A DNA stretch of 64,000 nt from assembly GCA_018970725.1 (NCBI GenBank), contig JAGWVU010000016.1, positions 1 through 64,000 on the forward strand, given 5' to 3'. This DNA is from Verrucomicrobiota bacterium. Lineage in GTDB: Bacteria > Verrucomicrobiota > Verrucomicrobiia > Verrucomicrobiales > DEV007. Shown in pieces: positions 24,911 to 33,520 of this stretch (positions within the stretch are counted from its first letter, which is position 1; the number at the start of each line of letters is the position of its first letter). The position numbers and the translations under genes were made by a program. The notes below the pieces were generated by a model. It had not been told where the DNA came from. It was given only the letters and a program-made list of their open reading frames with translations, and did no database searches.

Positions 24911-25273
24911 ATGTCTGAAAACGTCCGCATCACCGCTTACCTGAAAACCTTTTGCGGCTGGAGCGAAGGAGTCCGTGCCATCTTCCGGAAATACGATCTG
25001 CCGTATGAAGAGAAGGACATCATCAAGAACCCTGCGTTCCGTTGGGAGATGGAACAACGCAGCGGTCAACCGCTTTCGCCCTGTGTGGAAATCAACGGCC
25101 AGATGCTGGCGGATGTGAGCGGGGAAGAAGTGGAAGCGTGGATGTTGGGCCAAGGGATCGTGAATCCGAATGAGAAAGCGCCGGACGCGCCGATTGATTC
25201 CGCTTGTTCCGACGAGCAGCACGCGGCGATGAACGCCGCCGCCCAAGCGGGACGGATCCGGATTCTGGATTGA
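24911..25273 (+). CDS. Glutaredoxin-like protein with CGWS active site
   Basis: A 120-aa protein. The first 80 residues have the glutaredoxin fold pattern: ITAYLKTFCGWSEGVRAIFRKY puts a single active-site Cys in CGWS, close to the CGFS motif of monothiol glutaredoxins, followed by the cis-Pro region LSPCVEINGQMLADVSGEEV. The C-terminal 35 residues (DAPIDSACSDEQHAAMNAAA) are an extension with one further Cys. Monothiol glutaredoxins handle iron-sulfur clusters or glutathione redox; that role is possible but the Trp in the motif is unusual. The frame is open upstream, but ATG 24911 starts at the first strand of the fold. Confidence 0.7.
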   Translation: MSENVRITAYLKTFCGWSEGVRAIFRKYDLPYEEKDIIKNPAFRWEMEQRSGQPLSPCVEINGQMLADVSGEEVEAWMLGQGIVNPNEKAPDAPIDSACSDEQHAAMNAAAQAGRIRILD

Positions 25274-25394
25274 GCCGGGGAAAGCTCCGGCGGCTTGATC
25301 GGATCCCGTGGAGGTGCGGATAATCAGGGAAATTTAGAATTCGGGCCTTTTTCTGGTGGCAATCTCCGGAAGTCTGGGTCAGAATCCTAACACG

Positions 25395-26414
25395 ATGACG
25401 AACAAGAAGCCAGCACTGGGACGGGGCTTGGGTGCTTTGATCAAAGCTCCCCCGGCGGTGACCGGGCTTGGCGCCCCTGTCCATGGAGCCGTTCCCGCCG
25501 GGACGCCAGTGACCGCGCTGCCTCTGCCGCCTCCGCTTCCCGGGATCTCGGTCTCCGAGCCCGAGTCGAAGGATCACGTCCGCCGGGTCCCGCTCGCGGA
25601 GGTGGTTCCCAGTCGGTTCCAACCGAGGAAGCGTTTCGCGGACGAGCCGATCAATGAATTGATGGCGTCCATCCGGGAGCATGGCGTGATCCAACCGCTG
25701 ATCGTCCGTCCCTCCGGGGACAAGTTTGAGTTGATCGCCGGGGAGCGTCGTTACCGGGCTTCGGTATTGCTCAAGCTGGGTGAGGTGCCCGTGGTGGTGC
25801 GCGAGGCCACCGACCGGGAAGTCCTTGAGATGTCGTTGATCGAGAACTTGCAGCGGGAGGATCTCAATCCGATGGAGGAGGCGGAGGCTTACGTCCGTCT
25901 GGCCAAAGAGTTTCATCTGCGTCAGGAGGATATTGCGCAGAAAGTGGGGAAAAGCCGGGCCACGGTGGCCAACGCAATGCGTTTGCTCGAGCTTGAGGAG
26001 TCGGTTCAGGCGCTCTTGGCGCAGGGGAGGATCACGACCGGGCATGCCAAGGCGATTCTCGGGCTGAAGACGGAGGATGACCAGCGCATGATTGCGGATC
26101 TGGTGCTGCGTCAGGCGTTGAACGTGCGCGACACGGAGAAGCTGGTGGCCCAGCATTTGCAAAGAGGTTCCGCGGAAGCGGTGGCGCAGCCGGCGCGGAA
26201 CGTGGCCCAGAGGACCCCGCTGCCGTCCTATCTCCTTTCGATCCAGAGCGAGCTTTGCAGCCACTTTTCCGCGAAGGTGACGATTCGCCAGAACAGCGGG
26301 GAAACCGGCCGGATCGAGATCGAATACACCGGTGACGAGGAGCTCGACCGCATTCTCTTTGTGATTGGAGGCAAGTTCGCCAAAGACATCGAGAGTGAAC
26401 CGCTGAACGCGTGA
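25395..26414 (+). CDS. parB: Chromosome-partitioning protein ParB
   Basis: A 339-aa centromere-binding CTPase. The N-terminal ALGRGLGALI signature (the arm that engages ParA) follows ATG 25395, chosen over an upstream in-frame start for that reason. The ParB/Srx catalytic region shows VVPSRFQPRKRF and ELIAGERRYRAS (GERRY/R motif); SLIENLQREDLNPMEEAEAY is next, then the helix-turn-helix EDIAQKVGKSRATVANAMRLL and a C-terminal dimerisation domain. parA, normally upstream, is not in the window, and no good parS palindrome was noticed. It overlaps the M28 peptidase by GTGA. dnaA is 28 kb away. Confidence 0.93.
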   Translation: MTNKKPALGRGLGALIKAPPAVTGLGAPVHGAVPAGTPVTALPLPPPLPGISVSEPESKDHVRRVPLAEVVPSRFQPRKRFADEPINELMASIREHGVIQPLIVRPSGDKFELIAGERRYRASVLLKLGEVPVVVREATDREVLEMSLIENLQREDLNPMEEAEAYVRLAKEFHLRQEDIAQKVGKSRATVANAMRLLELEESVQALLAQGRITTGHAKAILGLKTEDDQRMIADLVLRQALNVRDTEKLVAQHLQRGSAEAVAQPARNVAQRTPLPSYLLSIQSELCSHFSAKVTIRQNSGETGRIEIEYTGDEELDRILFVIGGKFAKDIESEPLNA

Positions 26415-27376
26415 GAGCCGGGCCTGTTCGTGCGCCATTCGGCTGGTTTTATACGCCATTCGGCTTGGTAATCGCCCTTTTGTCGGGGGCGTGCCAGCCG
26501 GTCGGGGGTGGGGCGGGTGATGTGCATTTCGATCCCGGGCAGGCGGTTTGGTCGAATTTCTCCGGAGAGGCGGCCCGCCGGCATTGCGCCGCGCTGGTCG
26601 GGTTCGGCCCGCGTCCTTCGGGCTCTCCGGCGCTGGAACGGGCCCGGGTTTACTTGGAAACGCAGCTCAAGGCCGCGGGTTGGACGGTCGAGCGCCAAAC
26701 ATTCACCGAGCCCACGCCGCGGCGCCAGGTTGAGTTCGTGAATCTCCGCGCAAGGTTTGGAACGGTCGATTTCAAGAAGCCGGTGCGGGTGCTTATCGGG
26801 TCGCATTACGACACGAAATACTTTCCGGACATCCGCTTCACGGGGGCCAACGACGGGGGATCGAGTTCCGGAGCCTTGTTGGAGATTGCGAGGGTGGTGG
26901 CGTTGCGGCCCGTTTTGGCTCAGCGGATGGAACTCGTTTTTTTCGATGGCGAGGAGGCGGTTGAAGACTACACCGCCACGGATGGCCTGTATGGCAGCCG
27001 CCACTACGCGCGGGAGATCACCCGTCGTCAGAAACCGGGGGAGCGCCCCCGCGCTGTCGTGATTCTCGACATGATCGGGGATCCGGATTTGCACGTCCGG
27101 ATTCCCTCGGACACGCCGCGGGATCTCGCGGAGGGGCTGTTTGCCGCCGCCCGGGACGCGGGAACAGCCTCGTATTTTGGTTGGTCGGCCACCCCAATCA
27201 CCGATGATCATGCGCCGTTCCAACGCGAGGGCGTGCCTGCCATCGATCTCATCGACCTCGATTTCGCGCCGTGGCACACGTCCGGCGATGCGATGGAGCA
27301 GGTCAGCTCGCAAAGTTTGGAAGCGGTTGGGCGCAGCGCGTTGCTTTTTGTGGAGCAGCACTTGGTCCCGCCCTGA
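26411..27376 (+). CDS. M28-family zinc peptidase / glutaminyl cyclase-like, probable lipoprotein
   Basis: A 321-aa exported enzyme. A hydrophobic leader ends in LLSGAC, a loose lipobox with C28. The M28 zinc ligands fit: HYDTK (His, Asp), GANDGGSSSGALLE (Asp), FFDGEEAVEDY (Glu), DMIGD (Asp) and a terminal His in PWHTSGD. The motif order, with a short GANDG loop and WHTSGDAMEQ, resembles animal and bacterial glutaminyl-peptide cyclotransferases more than large M28 aminopeptidases, so either activity is possible. The GTG start overlaps the last codons of parB, so the two are translationally coupled. Confidence 0.85.
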   Translation: MRAGPVRAPFGWFYTPFGLVIALLSGACQPVGGGAGDVHFDPGQAVWSNFSGEAARRHCAALVGFGPRPSGSPALERARVYLETQLKAAGWTVERQTFTEPTPRRQVEFVNLRARFGTVDFKKPVRVLIGSHYDTKYFPDIRFTGANDGGSSSGALLEIARVVALRPVLAQRMELVFFDGEEAVEDYTATDGLYGSRHYAREITRRQKPGERPRAVVILDMIGDPDLHVRIPSDTPRDLAEGLFAAARDAGTASYFGWSATPITDDHAPFQREGVPAIDLIDLDFAPWHTSGDAMEQVSSQSLEAVGRSALLFVEQHLVPP

Positions 27377-27563
27377 CCGGGCCAAGCGTGGAGGGGGCGC
27401 AGATTCGGAAATTTTCCTTTGAGGGCGGGCTCCTTGACCGGCGAACCCATCCGGGCTATCGCTGAGATGATGAAATCTGCAGCGGTCCCGTTTTCGGCTT
27501 GGGGGCCCGTTTCGTGGGAACGGATGAGCGCAGGTATCGGAAAGGTCAGGGATCGATTATGCG

Positions 27564-28061
27564 GTGATCGGAGGAAACGCGGTAGCGGCTTGGGTATCGC
27601 GCGTCGATGAATCCGTGGTCCGCGCCACCCAACACGTGGATCTTTTGGTGCGGCGCGAGGACATGCCGGCGATCACCGAAGCGCTGGAGAGAGCGGGTTT
27701 TCGGCATCGCACGGGTTCGATTTTGGGAGGGAAGGGAACGAACGAGATGTTTCTCGATGGTCCCGGTGCGAAAGCGCGCGATGCCGTTCACCTGATTTTT
27801 GCCAGGGAGAAGGTCAACCCGGAGTCGATCGAACCATCTCCGGATGTCGTTGAGGTGGAGGAAGATGCGGGGGCGACCGGATTTCGGCTCATCGCCCTCG
27901 AAGCCTTGGTCACGATGAAGTTGACCTCGTATCGAAGAAAAGATCAGCTGCATCTGCTCGACCTGATGGAAACAGGTCAGCTCGACGCCACCTGGCTCGA
28001 CCGGGTTCCGGTTTCCCTGCGTGACCGCTTGCAGGCGCTGCTCGATGATCCGGAGGGCTGA
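27564..28061 (+). CDS. Nucleotidyltransferase-like protein, N-terminus apparently short
   Basis: A 165-aa protein whose start IGGNAVAAWVSRVDESVVRATQHVDLLV matches a family of small MNT-fold nucleotidyltransferase proteins (AbiEii-like): GG, then D of HVDLLV as an expected metal ligand, then FLDGPGAKARDAVHLIFA. The family normally has about 25 more residues before YAVIGGN; here Asp-Tyr-Ala are encoded just upstream of the GTG at 27564, but no start codon lies between them and an in-frame stop TGA at 27525-27527. A frameshift, an unusual start or a decayed gene are possible. No cognate antitoxin gene is adjacent. Annotated function (toxin or transferase) is unproven. Confidence 0.65.
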   Translation: MIGGNAVAAWVSRVDESVVRATQHVDLLVRREDMPAITEALERAGFRHRTGSILGGKGTNEMFLDGPGAKARDAVHLIFAREKVNPESIEPSPDVVEVEEDAGATGFRLIALEALVTMKLTSYRRKDQLHLLDLMETGQLDATWLDRVPVSLRDRLQALLDDPEG

Positions 28062-28122
28062 ACCCGCGACAAATAGTTGACCCGCCTCAAGGGGAGGGCA
28101 TGGTGCCGTTCCCCCACGGTTC

Positions 28123-29088
28123 ATGCCTTCTTCCCTCCGGCTTCTCCCTCGTCTTGTTCTCGGAACCCGCGGCAGCGATCTTGCCCTGGCGCAGGAGCGT
28201 CTGGTGCGCGGCGCATTGGAAGGCACCGGTCTGGTGGATGAGATCGTGAAGGAGGTCATCGCCACCACGGGAGACAAGCGGCTCGATCTCCGGCTCGGGG
28301 TTCCCGGTGCGGACAAAGCGGTGTTCATCAAGGAATTGGAGGAAGCGCTCCTCGAGGGAACCATTGACGCCGCGGTGCATAGTTTGAAGGATGTTCCGGG
28401 AGAGTTGGACCCGGCCTTCGCTTTGGTTGCCACTTTGCCGCGGGCCCCGATCGAAGATGTCCTGGTGACGCGTGATCCGGCCCATGCCGCAAAAGGGCTC
28501 GCCAGCCTGCCCGACGGTGCGGTGGTCGCCACCAGCAGCGTGCGCCGCTGCCGCTTGATTCAGCAATTCCGGCCTGGCCTGCGTGTCGTGGAAATCAGGG
28601 GAAATGTGCCGACCCGACTGGGAAAAGTGGCGATCTCGAGAGAATTTGATGCCACCATCCTCGCCAGAGCGGGGCTGGAGCGTCTCGGGTTTGACTTGAG
28701 AGGGGCAACGTTGACCACTCCGGGCGGTGGCATCGCGGGATGTTCGATTCTGGATCCCCGGGAGTTCCTTCCCGCTGCCGGGCAGGGGGCGATCGTGGTT
28801 GAAATCCGTGCGGCGGACACCGGGATTGCGGACATCTTCAGACGGATCAACGACGTGCCCACTTGGAACCGGATCCAGGCGGAGCGAGCCTGGCTCCGGG
28901 TATTGGGCGCCGGTTGCCAGACGCCCGTGGGGGTGTTTTCCGAAACTTGCGACGACGGGCGCCGCTTGCGCGTATCCACGGTGGTTTTTGATGAGAACGG
29001 CGGTCAGACCCGCAAAGCCGTTGCGGAGGGCGACGCCAGTGCGCCCGAGGAGATCGCGAGGGAATTGAAACGACAAATGGATCAATGA
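28123..29088 (+). CDS. hemC: Hydroxymethylbilane synthase (porphobilinogen deaminase)
   Basis: A 321-aa cytosolic enzyme of tetrapyrrole synthesis that polymerises four porphobilinogen units into hydroxymethylbilane. The family pattern is complete: LVLGTRGSDLALAQ at the start, VHSLKDVPGELDPAF, TSSVRRCRLIQQFRPGLRVVEIRGNVPTRLGK, and the dipyrromethane-cofactor cysteine in LGAGCQTPVGVF (C265). Its last codons overlap the start of the cobA/hemD gene by ATGA, so the two consecutive steps are coupled in translation. Confidence 0.97.
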   Translation: MPSSLRLLPRLVLGTRGSDLALAQERLVRGALEGTGLVDEIVKEVIATTGDKRLDLRLGVPGADKAVFIKELEEALLEGTIDAAVHSLKDVPGELDPAFALVATLPRAPIEDVLVTRDPAHAAKGLASLPDGAVVATSSVRRCRLIQQFRPGLRVVEIRGNVPTRLGKVAISREFDATILARAGLERLGFDLRGATLTTPGGGIAGCSILDPREFLPAAGQGAIVVEIRAADTGIADIFRRINDVPTWNRIQAERAWLRVLGAGCQTPVGVFSETCDDGRRLRVSTVVFDENGGQTRKAVAEGDASAPEEIARELKRQMDQ

Positions 29089-30623
29089 GTGGAAACCCGT
29101 CAAGCGCACCTGCCCCCGGCACGGTCTATCTCGTTGGGGCCGGCCCCGGCGACTTGGGATTGATCACGGTGAAAGGGAAGGAGTGCCTGGAAAAAGCCGA
29201 CGTGGTCATTTACGACTACCTTTCCAATCCCCGGATGCTGGAGTGGACCCGAACGGATGCGGAGTTGATTTACGTCGGCAAGAAAGCCAAGGCGCACACG
29301 CTTCCCCAGGGCGGGATCAACGAGTTGTTGGTCGAGCGCGCCATGGCCGGGAAAACGGTTTGCCGGTTGAAAGGTGGCGATCCCATGATCTTCGGCCGTG
29401 GGGGGGAGGAGGGGGCGGAGCTGCACGCCGCCGGGATTCCCTTCGAGATTGTGCCGGGGATTTCTTCGGCCATTGCCGGGCCGATGTATGCGGGGATCCC
29501 GGTGACGCACCGGGAACATTGCAGCCAATTGACGGTCTTCACCGGGCATGAAGATCCCACCAAGACGGAGTCCTCGCTCGATTTCCGGAAACTCGCCGAA
29601 GCGGATGGCACCAAAGTCATGTTGATGGGCGTCGAGCGCATGCGGTCGATCACCGACGCCCTCCTGCAGGAAGGCATGAAACCGGAGACCCCGGTCGCTC
29701 TCGTGAGGTGGGCGACCACGGGCCGTCAACAAACACTGAGTGGGACCCTGGCCGATATCGCGGGGAAGGTTGAGTCCTCGGGCTTTCAGGCTCCGGCGGT
29801 GGCCGTTTTCGGGGACGTCGTGAACCGGCGGGACGAACTGAATTGGTTCGAGAGCAAACCGTTGTTCGGGAAAAGGATCGTGGTGACCCGGACGCGCAAG
29901 CAGGCCGGCGTCCTCAGCAAGCAACTTGCGGACCTCGGGGCCGACGTCTTCGAGCTACCCACCATCCGGATTGATCCGGCCCTTGATCAATTGGGTTTCG
30001 GTGAACTCATTCTCGACGCCCACACCTACGATTGGATCCTTTTCACCAGCCCGAACGGAGTGGAGGCTTTCTTCGAACTTTTCTACAAGATTTACGAGGA
30101 CGCCCGCTCGATCGGCGGAGTCAAGATCGCCGCCATGGGTCCCGGCACCGCGGCCAAGATCAAGGAATATCGCATCGGCGTGGATCTCATTCCCAAAAAA
30201 TCGGTCGCGGAAGGTCTCGTGGAGGCTCTCGTTGAAGAAATCGGGGATCTCTCCAGCTTCAAAATGCTCTGGGTCAAGGCGGAGGAAACGCGGGAAGTTC
30301 TTTCCAAGGCCCTCACGGATCGGGGCGTGATCCTCGACGAGGCCATTGCTTACCGGACGGTGCCTGAAACCACCGACCGGACCGGCGCGGTGGAGCGGTT
30401 CCGGACGGAGGGAGCCGATGTGATCACCTTCACCAGTTCGTCCACCGTCGAGCATTTTCTCGATCTCCGGCTGCCTTGGCCGGATGGCATGAAGGTGGCC
30501 TCGATCGGCCCGATCACTTCCCAAACACTTGAGGAACACGGCTTGCAGGTGGACATCGAAGCCGGGGAATACGACATCCCTGGATTGGTGAAAGCGGTGG
30601 TCGAGCTCTGCCGCCGCCGTTGA
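29085..30623 (+). CDS. cobA/hemD: Fused uroporphyrinogen-III C-methyltransferase / uroporphyrinogen-III synthase
   Basis: A 512-aa two-domain protein. Residues about 12-250 are the SAM-dependent methyltransferase: VYLVGAGPGDLGLITVKG, then VCRLKGGDPMIFGRGGEE and VPGISSAIAGPMYAGIPVTHR. Residues about 262-512 are the synthase HemD: GKRIVVTRTRKQAGVLSKQL, then DWILFTSPNGVEAFF and, near the end, ITFTSSSTVEHFLD. The synthase closes hydroxymethylbilane to uroporphyrinogen III; the methyltransferase diverts it to precorrin-2 (siroheme or cobalamin branch). With hemC the operon covers the branch point. Confidence 0.95.
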   Translation: MSGNPSSAPAPGTVYLVGAGPGDLGLITVKGKECLEKADVVIYDYLSNPRMLEWTRTDAELIYVGKKAKAHTLPQGGINELLVERAMAGKTVCRLKGGDPMIFGRGGEEGAELHAAGIPFEIVPGISSAIAGPMYAGIPVTHREHCSQLTVFTGHEDPTKTESSLDFRKLAEADGTKVMLMGVERMRSITDALLQEGMKPETPVALVRWATTGRQQTLSGTLADIAGKVESSGFQAPAVAVFGDVVNRRDELNWFESKPLFGKRIVVTRTRKQAGVLSKQLADLGADVFELPTIRIDPALDQLGFGELILDAHTYDWILFTSPNGVEAFFELFYKIYEDARSIGGVKIAAMGPGTAAKIKEYRIGVDLIPKKSVAEGLVEALVEEIGDLSSFKMLWVKAEETREVLSKALTDRGVILDEAIAYRTVPETTDRTGAVERFRTEGADVITFTSSSTVEHFLDLRLPWPDGMKVASIGPITSQTLEEHGLQVDIEAGEYDIPGLVKAVVELCRRR

Positions 30624-30725
30624 GGTCCGGCGAGAAATGCGGGTTAATTGGTTGACCGTTTTTGGGTTCGCGGCAAGGATGGGCCCTCATTTTCCCACAG
30701 GCTGGAATCAATTACCCAGGAAGAT

Positions 30726-31754
30726 ATGGCAGCGAAAATCTACACGGACAAAGACGCGGATCTGGAAGTGCTCAGCGGAAAGACCTGCGCCGTCATTGGC
30801 TTCGGCTCTCAAGGCCATGCCCACGCCCTGAATCTCAAGGACAGCGGCGTCAAAGTCATCATCGGTCTTTATCCGAAAAGCAAATCGGTCGAAGTCGCCA
30901 AGGAGCGTGGCTTCGAAGTTTACGACGCGGCGGAAGCCGTGAAAAAGGCGGATGTCATTTTCATGGCGGTGCCCGATACGAAGATCCCGTCCATTTTCGC
31001 CGCGGATGTGGAACCGCACCTCCGGCCCGGGCAGACGTTGCTCTTCAGCCATGGCTTTGCCGTGCATTTCGGTTTCGTCAAGGCTCCCGACTTTGTCAAT
31101 GTCATCATGGTCGCCCCCAAGGGACCAGGACACACGGTCCGCAGCCAATATCTCGAGGGCAAGGGAGTTCCGAGCCTGATTGCCATCCATCAGAATCCCG
31201 GCAAAGACGCCAAGAAGATCGCCTTGGCTTGGGCCAAGGGCATCGGAGGCACCCGGGCCGGCGTTTTCGAGACGGATTTCAAGGAGGAAACCGAGACCGA
31301 TCTTTTCGGTGAGCAGACCGTTCTTTGTGGCGGTGTTACCGCTTTGATCACGGCTGGCTTCGAAGTGCTCGTGGAGGCTGGGTATCAGCCTGAAATGGCC
31401 TACTTCGAGTGTCTCCACGAGATGAAACTGATTGTCGATCTCATCAACGAGTCCGGGATCGGCGGCATGCGTTTCTCGATCTCCGAGACGGCCGAATACG
31501 GAGATCTCACCGTGGGTCCCAAGATCATCGATGCCTCGGTGAAGAAGCGCATGGAAAAGGCTCTCAAGCGAATCCAGAGTGGCGCCTTCGCCAAGGAGTG
31601 GATGGAAGAATACCAGTCGGGATGCGAAAACTTCAACGCCTTGCGCAAAGCGGGCGAGGCCCATGACATCGAGAAAGTCGGCAAGCGTCTTCGTGATCGC
31701 ATGCCGTGGATCAAGAAACGCAATCTCAAGGGGGCTCAAGCCGCTTATTCGTGA
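30726..31754 (+). CDS. ilvC: Ketol-acid reductoisomerase
   Basis: A 342-aa class I enzyme of branched-chain amino acid synthesis that isomerises and reduces 2-acetolactate and 2-aceto-2-hydroxybutyrate. The nucleotide-binding start [20 protein letters not shown] is at about 20-40 and the substrate region contains [23 protein letters not shown], with the Mg-binding segments [10 protein letters not shown] and [18 protein letters not shown]. The loop after strand 2 reads LYPKSKS, whose Ser and Lys residues suggest NADP(H). The upstream start at 30648 would add 26 unrelated residues; ATG 30726 is preferred. ilvB/ilvN are not adjacent. Confidence 0.96.
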   Translation: MAAKIYTDKDADLEVLSGKTCAVIGFGSQGHAHALNLKDSGVKVIIGLYPKSKSVEVAKERGFEVYDAAEAVKKADVIFMAVPDTKIPSIFAADVEPHLRPGQTLLFSHGFAVHFGFVKAPDFVNVIMVAPKGPGHTVRSQYLEGKGVPSLIAIHQNPGKDAKKIALAWAKGIGGTRAGVFETDFKEETETDLFGEQTVLCGGVTALITAGFEVLVEAGYQPEMAYFECLHEMKLIVDLINESGIGGMRFSISETAEYGDLTVGPKIIDASVKKRMEKALKRIQSGAFAKEWMEEYQSGCENFNALRKAGEAHDIEKVGKRLRDRMPWIKKRNLKGAQAAYS

Positions 31755-31805
31755 TCCGCAGGGATCGCCTCCGGGCCTGCCCGGGTAGGTCTCAACCCCG
31801 CTTTC

Positions 31806-31845
31806 CGCCCGTCGATCGATTCCCGGTCGGCGGGCGCTCGTCTTT
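31806..31845 (+). terminator. Possible terminator after ilvC
   Basis: A 10-bp stem with one G-U pair (31806-31815 with 31827-31836) and an 11-base loop lies 50 bases after the ilvC stop; the following CTCGTCTTT is only mildly T-rich. The stem is long enough to be real, but the terminator strength is uncertain. Confidence 0.4.
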
Positions 31846-31860
31846 CCAGCCCTTGACCGA

Positions 31861-33381
31861 TCAGTCGTAAAGTCCTTCGACAAACCATTTTTCTCGTTCA
31901 AGGACCAATCGGTAGCAGGCTCCGGATTCGTGGCGGACATCCCATTCCGCCCGTTGCCAATCCGCCTCCCGCCACCAGTCGCCCGAAGTGGTCCAAGGAC
32001 CGTTTTGCGCGGATAGGCTCCCCTTGAGAGGGCCGCTGAGAATGGCATCCGGCCGGCGGCAACCCTGGCCAACCGCTGTTTTCACCACGACTGGTCGGCG
32101 CGGTCGGAAGCGGCGCAACGGAGGGCCGGAGGGCACGCGGTCCCCGGGAACCGGGACTTGTCTTGGAAGATGAACGGATTCCGGGGGGGCATCCAACGAA
32201 AACGGGTGCATTTGAAAGCTGTCGGGGCGATGGGATATTCCGCTTCGAGGGGTTCCCATTCGCTCTGCGCCGAGCAAGGCTTCCACGCGGGCCAGTGTGT
32301 CCGCCAAGCGATTGGGATCTTTCCATGATCGGGTGAAGAGATTGGCTTGGCCGCTGACCACGCGGGTGGGAAATGCTTCCAGAGCCACGGCAACAACCGG
32401 CGACGGGGCGGTGAACCGTTCCAGATGGGTCTGAAGAATGCGGAGAAGAATTTCCACTTCGCGCACCGGTTCGGGAATTCGAAACATGCGGCGGTGGCTC
32501 GGGGAACTCTCCAGGGTGAGGACTAATTCCATCGATCCCGCCGCCAGATGGGCTGCCGTCAGGCGGGCGCAAATCCGATCCAGAAAGCGGCGTAGCCAGA
32601 AGAGCAGGGGCTCGGTGGAATCGGTGGGGATTTCCAAGTCGGTGGATTCCTGATACACTTCGGGAGCGCGCACCAAGCGCAGCAACCGCCGGGAACAGCC
32701 ATGGGCCTGGTCCCAGCAGCGTCCGGCGCCCGGGCCGAGGCGCTCCACCAGTTCATGGCGTGGGAGAGCGCCGAGATCACCGACGGTGTGAATGCCCCAG
32801 AGCTGGAAAAGCCCGAGCCACTCCGGCAATGGTTGCAAGACGGTGACAGGAAGCGGGGCCAATCGCTCGTGAATCTGGCCCGGGGGACCGTTGAACTGCA
32901 GCACCGGATCCGCCAGCCGGGCCGCCAAAAAGGCCAGATCCGGATTCTCCGCCAATCCGGCCCGTGCCGCCAAGCCGAGCGATTTTAACCAATCGATGCG
33001 ATCGATCGCCAGTTGCCGGTGGTCTTGACGCACTCCGTGCAGATCGAGGGTTACCAGTCCAGGTCCGGAAGCCTCGAAATCCCGGGACACTCCCGCCGTG
33101 CAATCCCAAAGCGCTTCCCGTGCTGATTCCTCGTCTTCCGGCTGGCGGTGGATCAGGAGAAGATGCGGACATCTGGCTTGGGCCCGGGTCGCGGTCATTC
33201 CGGGACTCACCCCGTGAAGTCTTGCCTCACGGGTCAGTTGAAAGACACGGGATTTCCCTCTCTCCCCGGCCGCACCTCCTTGAATCCCCTCCAAAAGGGC
33301 GACGGGCAACCCACGCCACTCCGGCCGGAGCCGTAGTTGCGCCTGAAGGTGGAAGTCCGGGAGGTGAAACGTCGCGAACAT
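31861..33381 (-). CDS. imuB: ImuB-like Y-family DNA polymerase homologue
   Basis: A 506-aa member of the Y-family polymerase-like proteins. The N-terminus MFATFHLPDFHLQAQLRLRP aligns with the DinB palm start but the polymerase metal triad is degenerate (the SxDE region reads LVTLDLHGV), as is known for ImuB, which is not itself a polymerase and instead links ImuA, DnaE2 and the beta clamp in damage-induced mutagenesis. A C-terminal tail extends past residue 350. It is 139 bases after imuA on the minus strand. dnaE2, the usual third member, is not in the window; downstream is ilvC. Confidence 0.85.
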   Translation of the reverse strand: MFATFHLPDFHLQAQLRLRPEWRGLPVALLEGIQGGAAGERGKSRVFQLTREARLHGVSPGMTATRAQARCPHLLLIHRQPEDEESAREALWDCTAGVSRDFEASGPGLVTLDLHGVRQDHRQLAIDRIDWLKSLGLAARAGLAENPDLAFLAARLADPVLQFNGPPGQIHERLAPLPVTVLQPLPEWLGLFQLWGIHTVGDLGALPRHELVERLGPGAGRCWDQAHGCSRRLLRLVRAPEVYQESTDLEIPTDSTEPLLFWLRRFLDRICARLTAAHLAAGSMELVLTLESSPSHRRMFRIPEPVREVEILLRILQTHLERFTAPSPVVAVALEAFPTRVVSGQANLFTRSWKDPNRLADTLARVEALLGAERMGTPRSGISHRPDSFQMHPFSLDAPPESVHLPRQVPVPGDRVPSGPPLRRFRPRRPVVVKTAVGQGCRRPDAILSGPLKGSLSAQNGPWTTSGDWWREADWQRAEWDVRHESGACYRLVLEREKWFVEGLYD

Positions 33382-33520
33382 GATCTCGAAACCCGGGGGT
33401 GTTCAGGAGACGGCGGCCCTGCTTCGGGACCGCCCGAAGGATTTCTCCGGGGAACGCGGGCCCGGCTTGGTGGCGAGGCTGCTCATGGCGAAAGGTCCAT
33501 CCGGGTTCATGACGTTCAGG

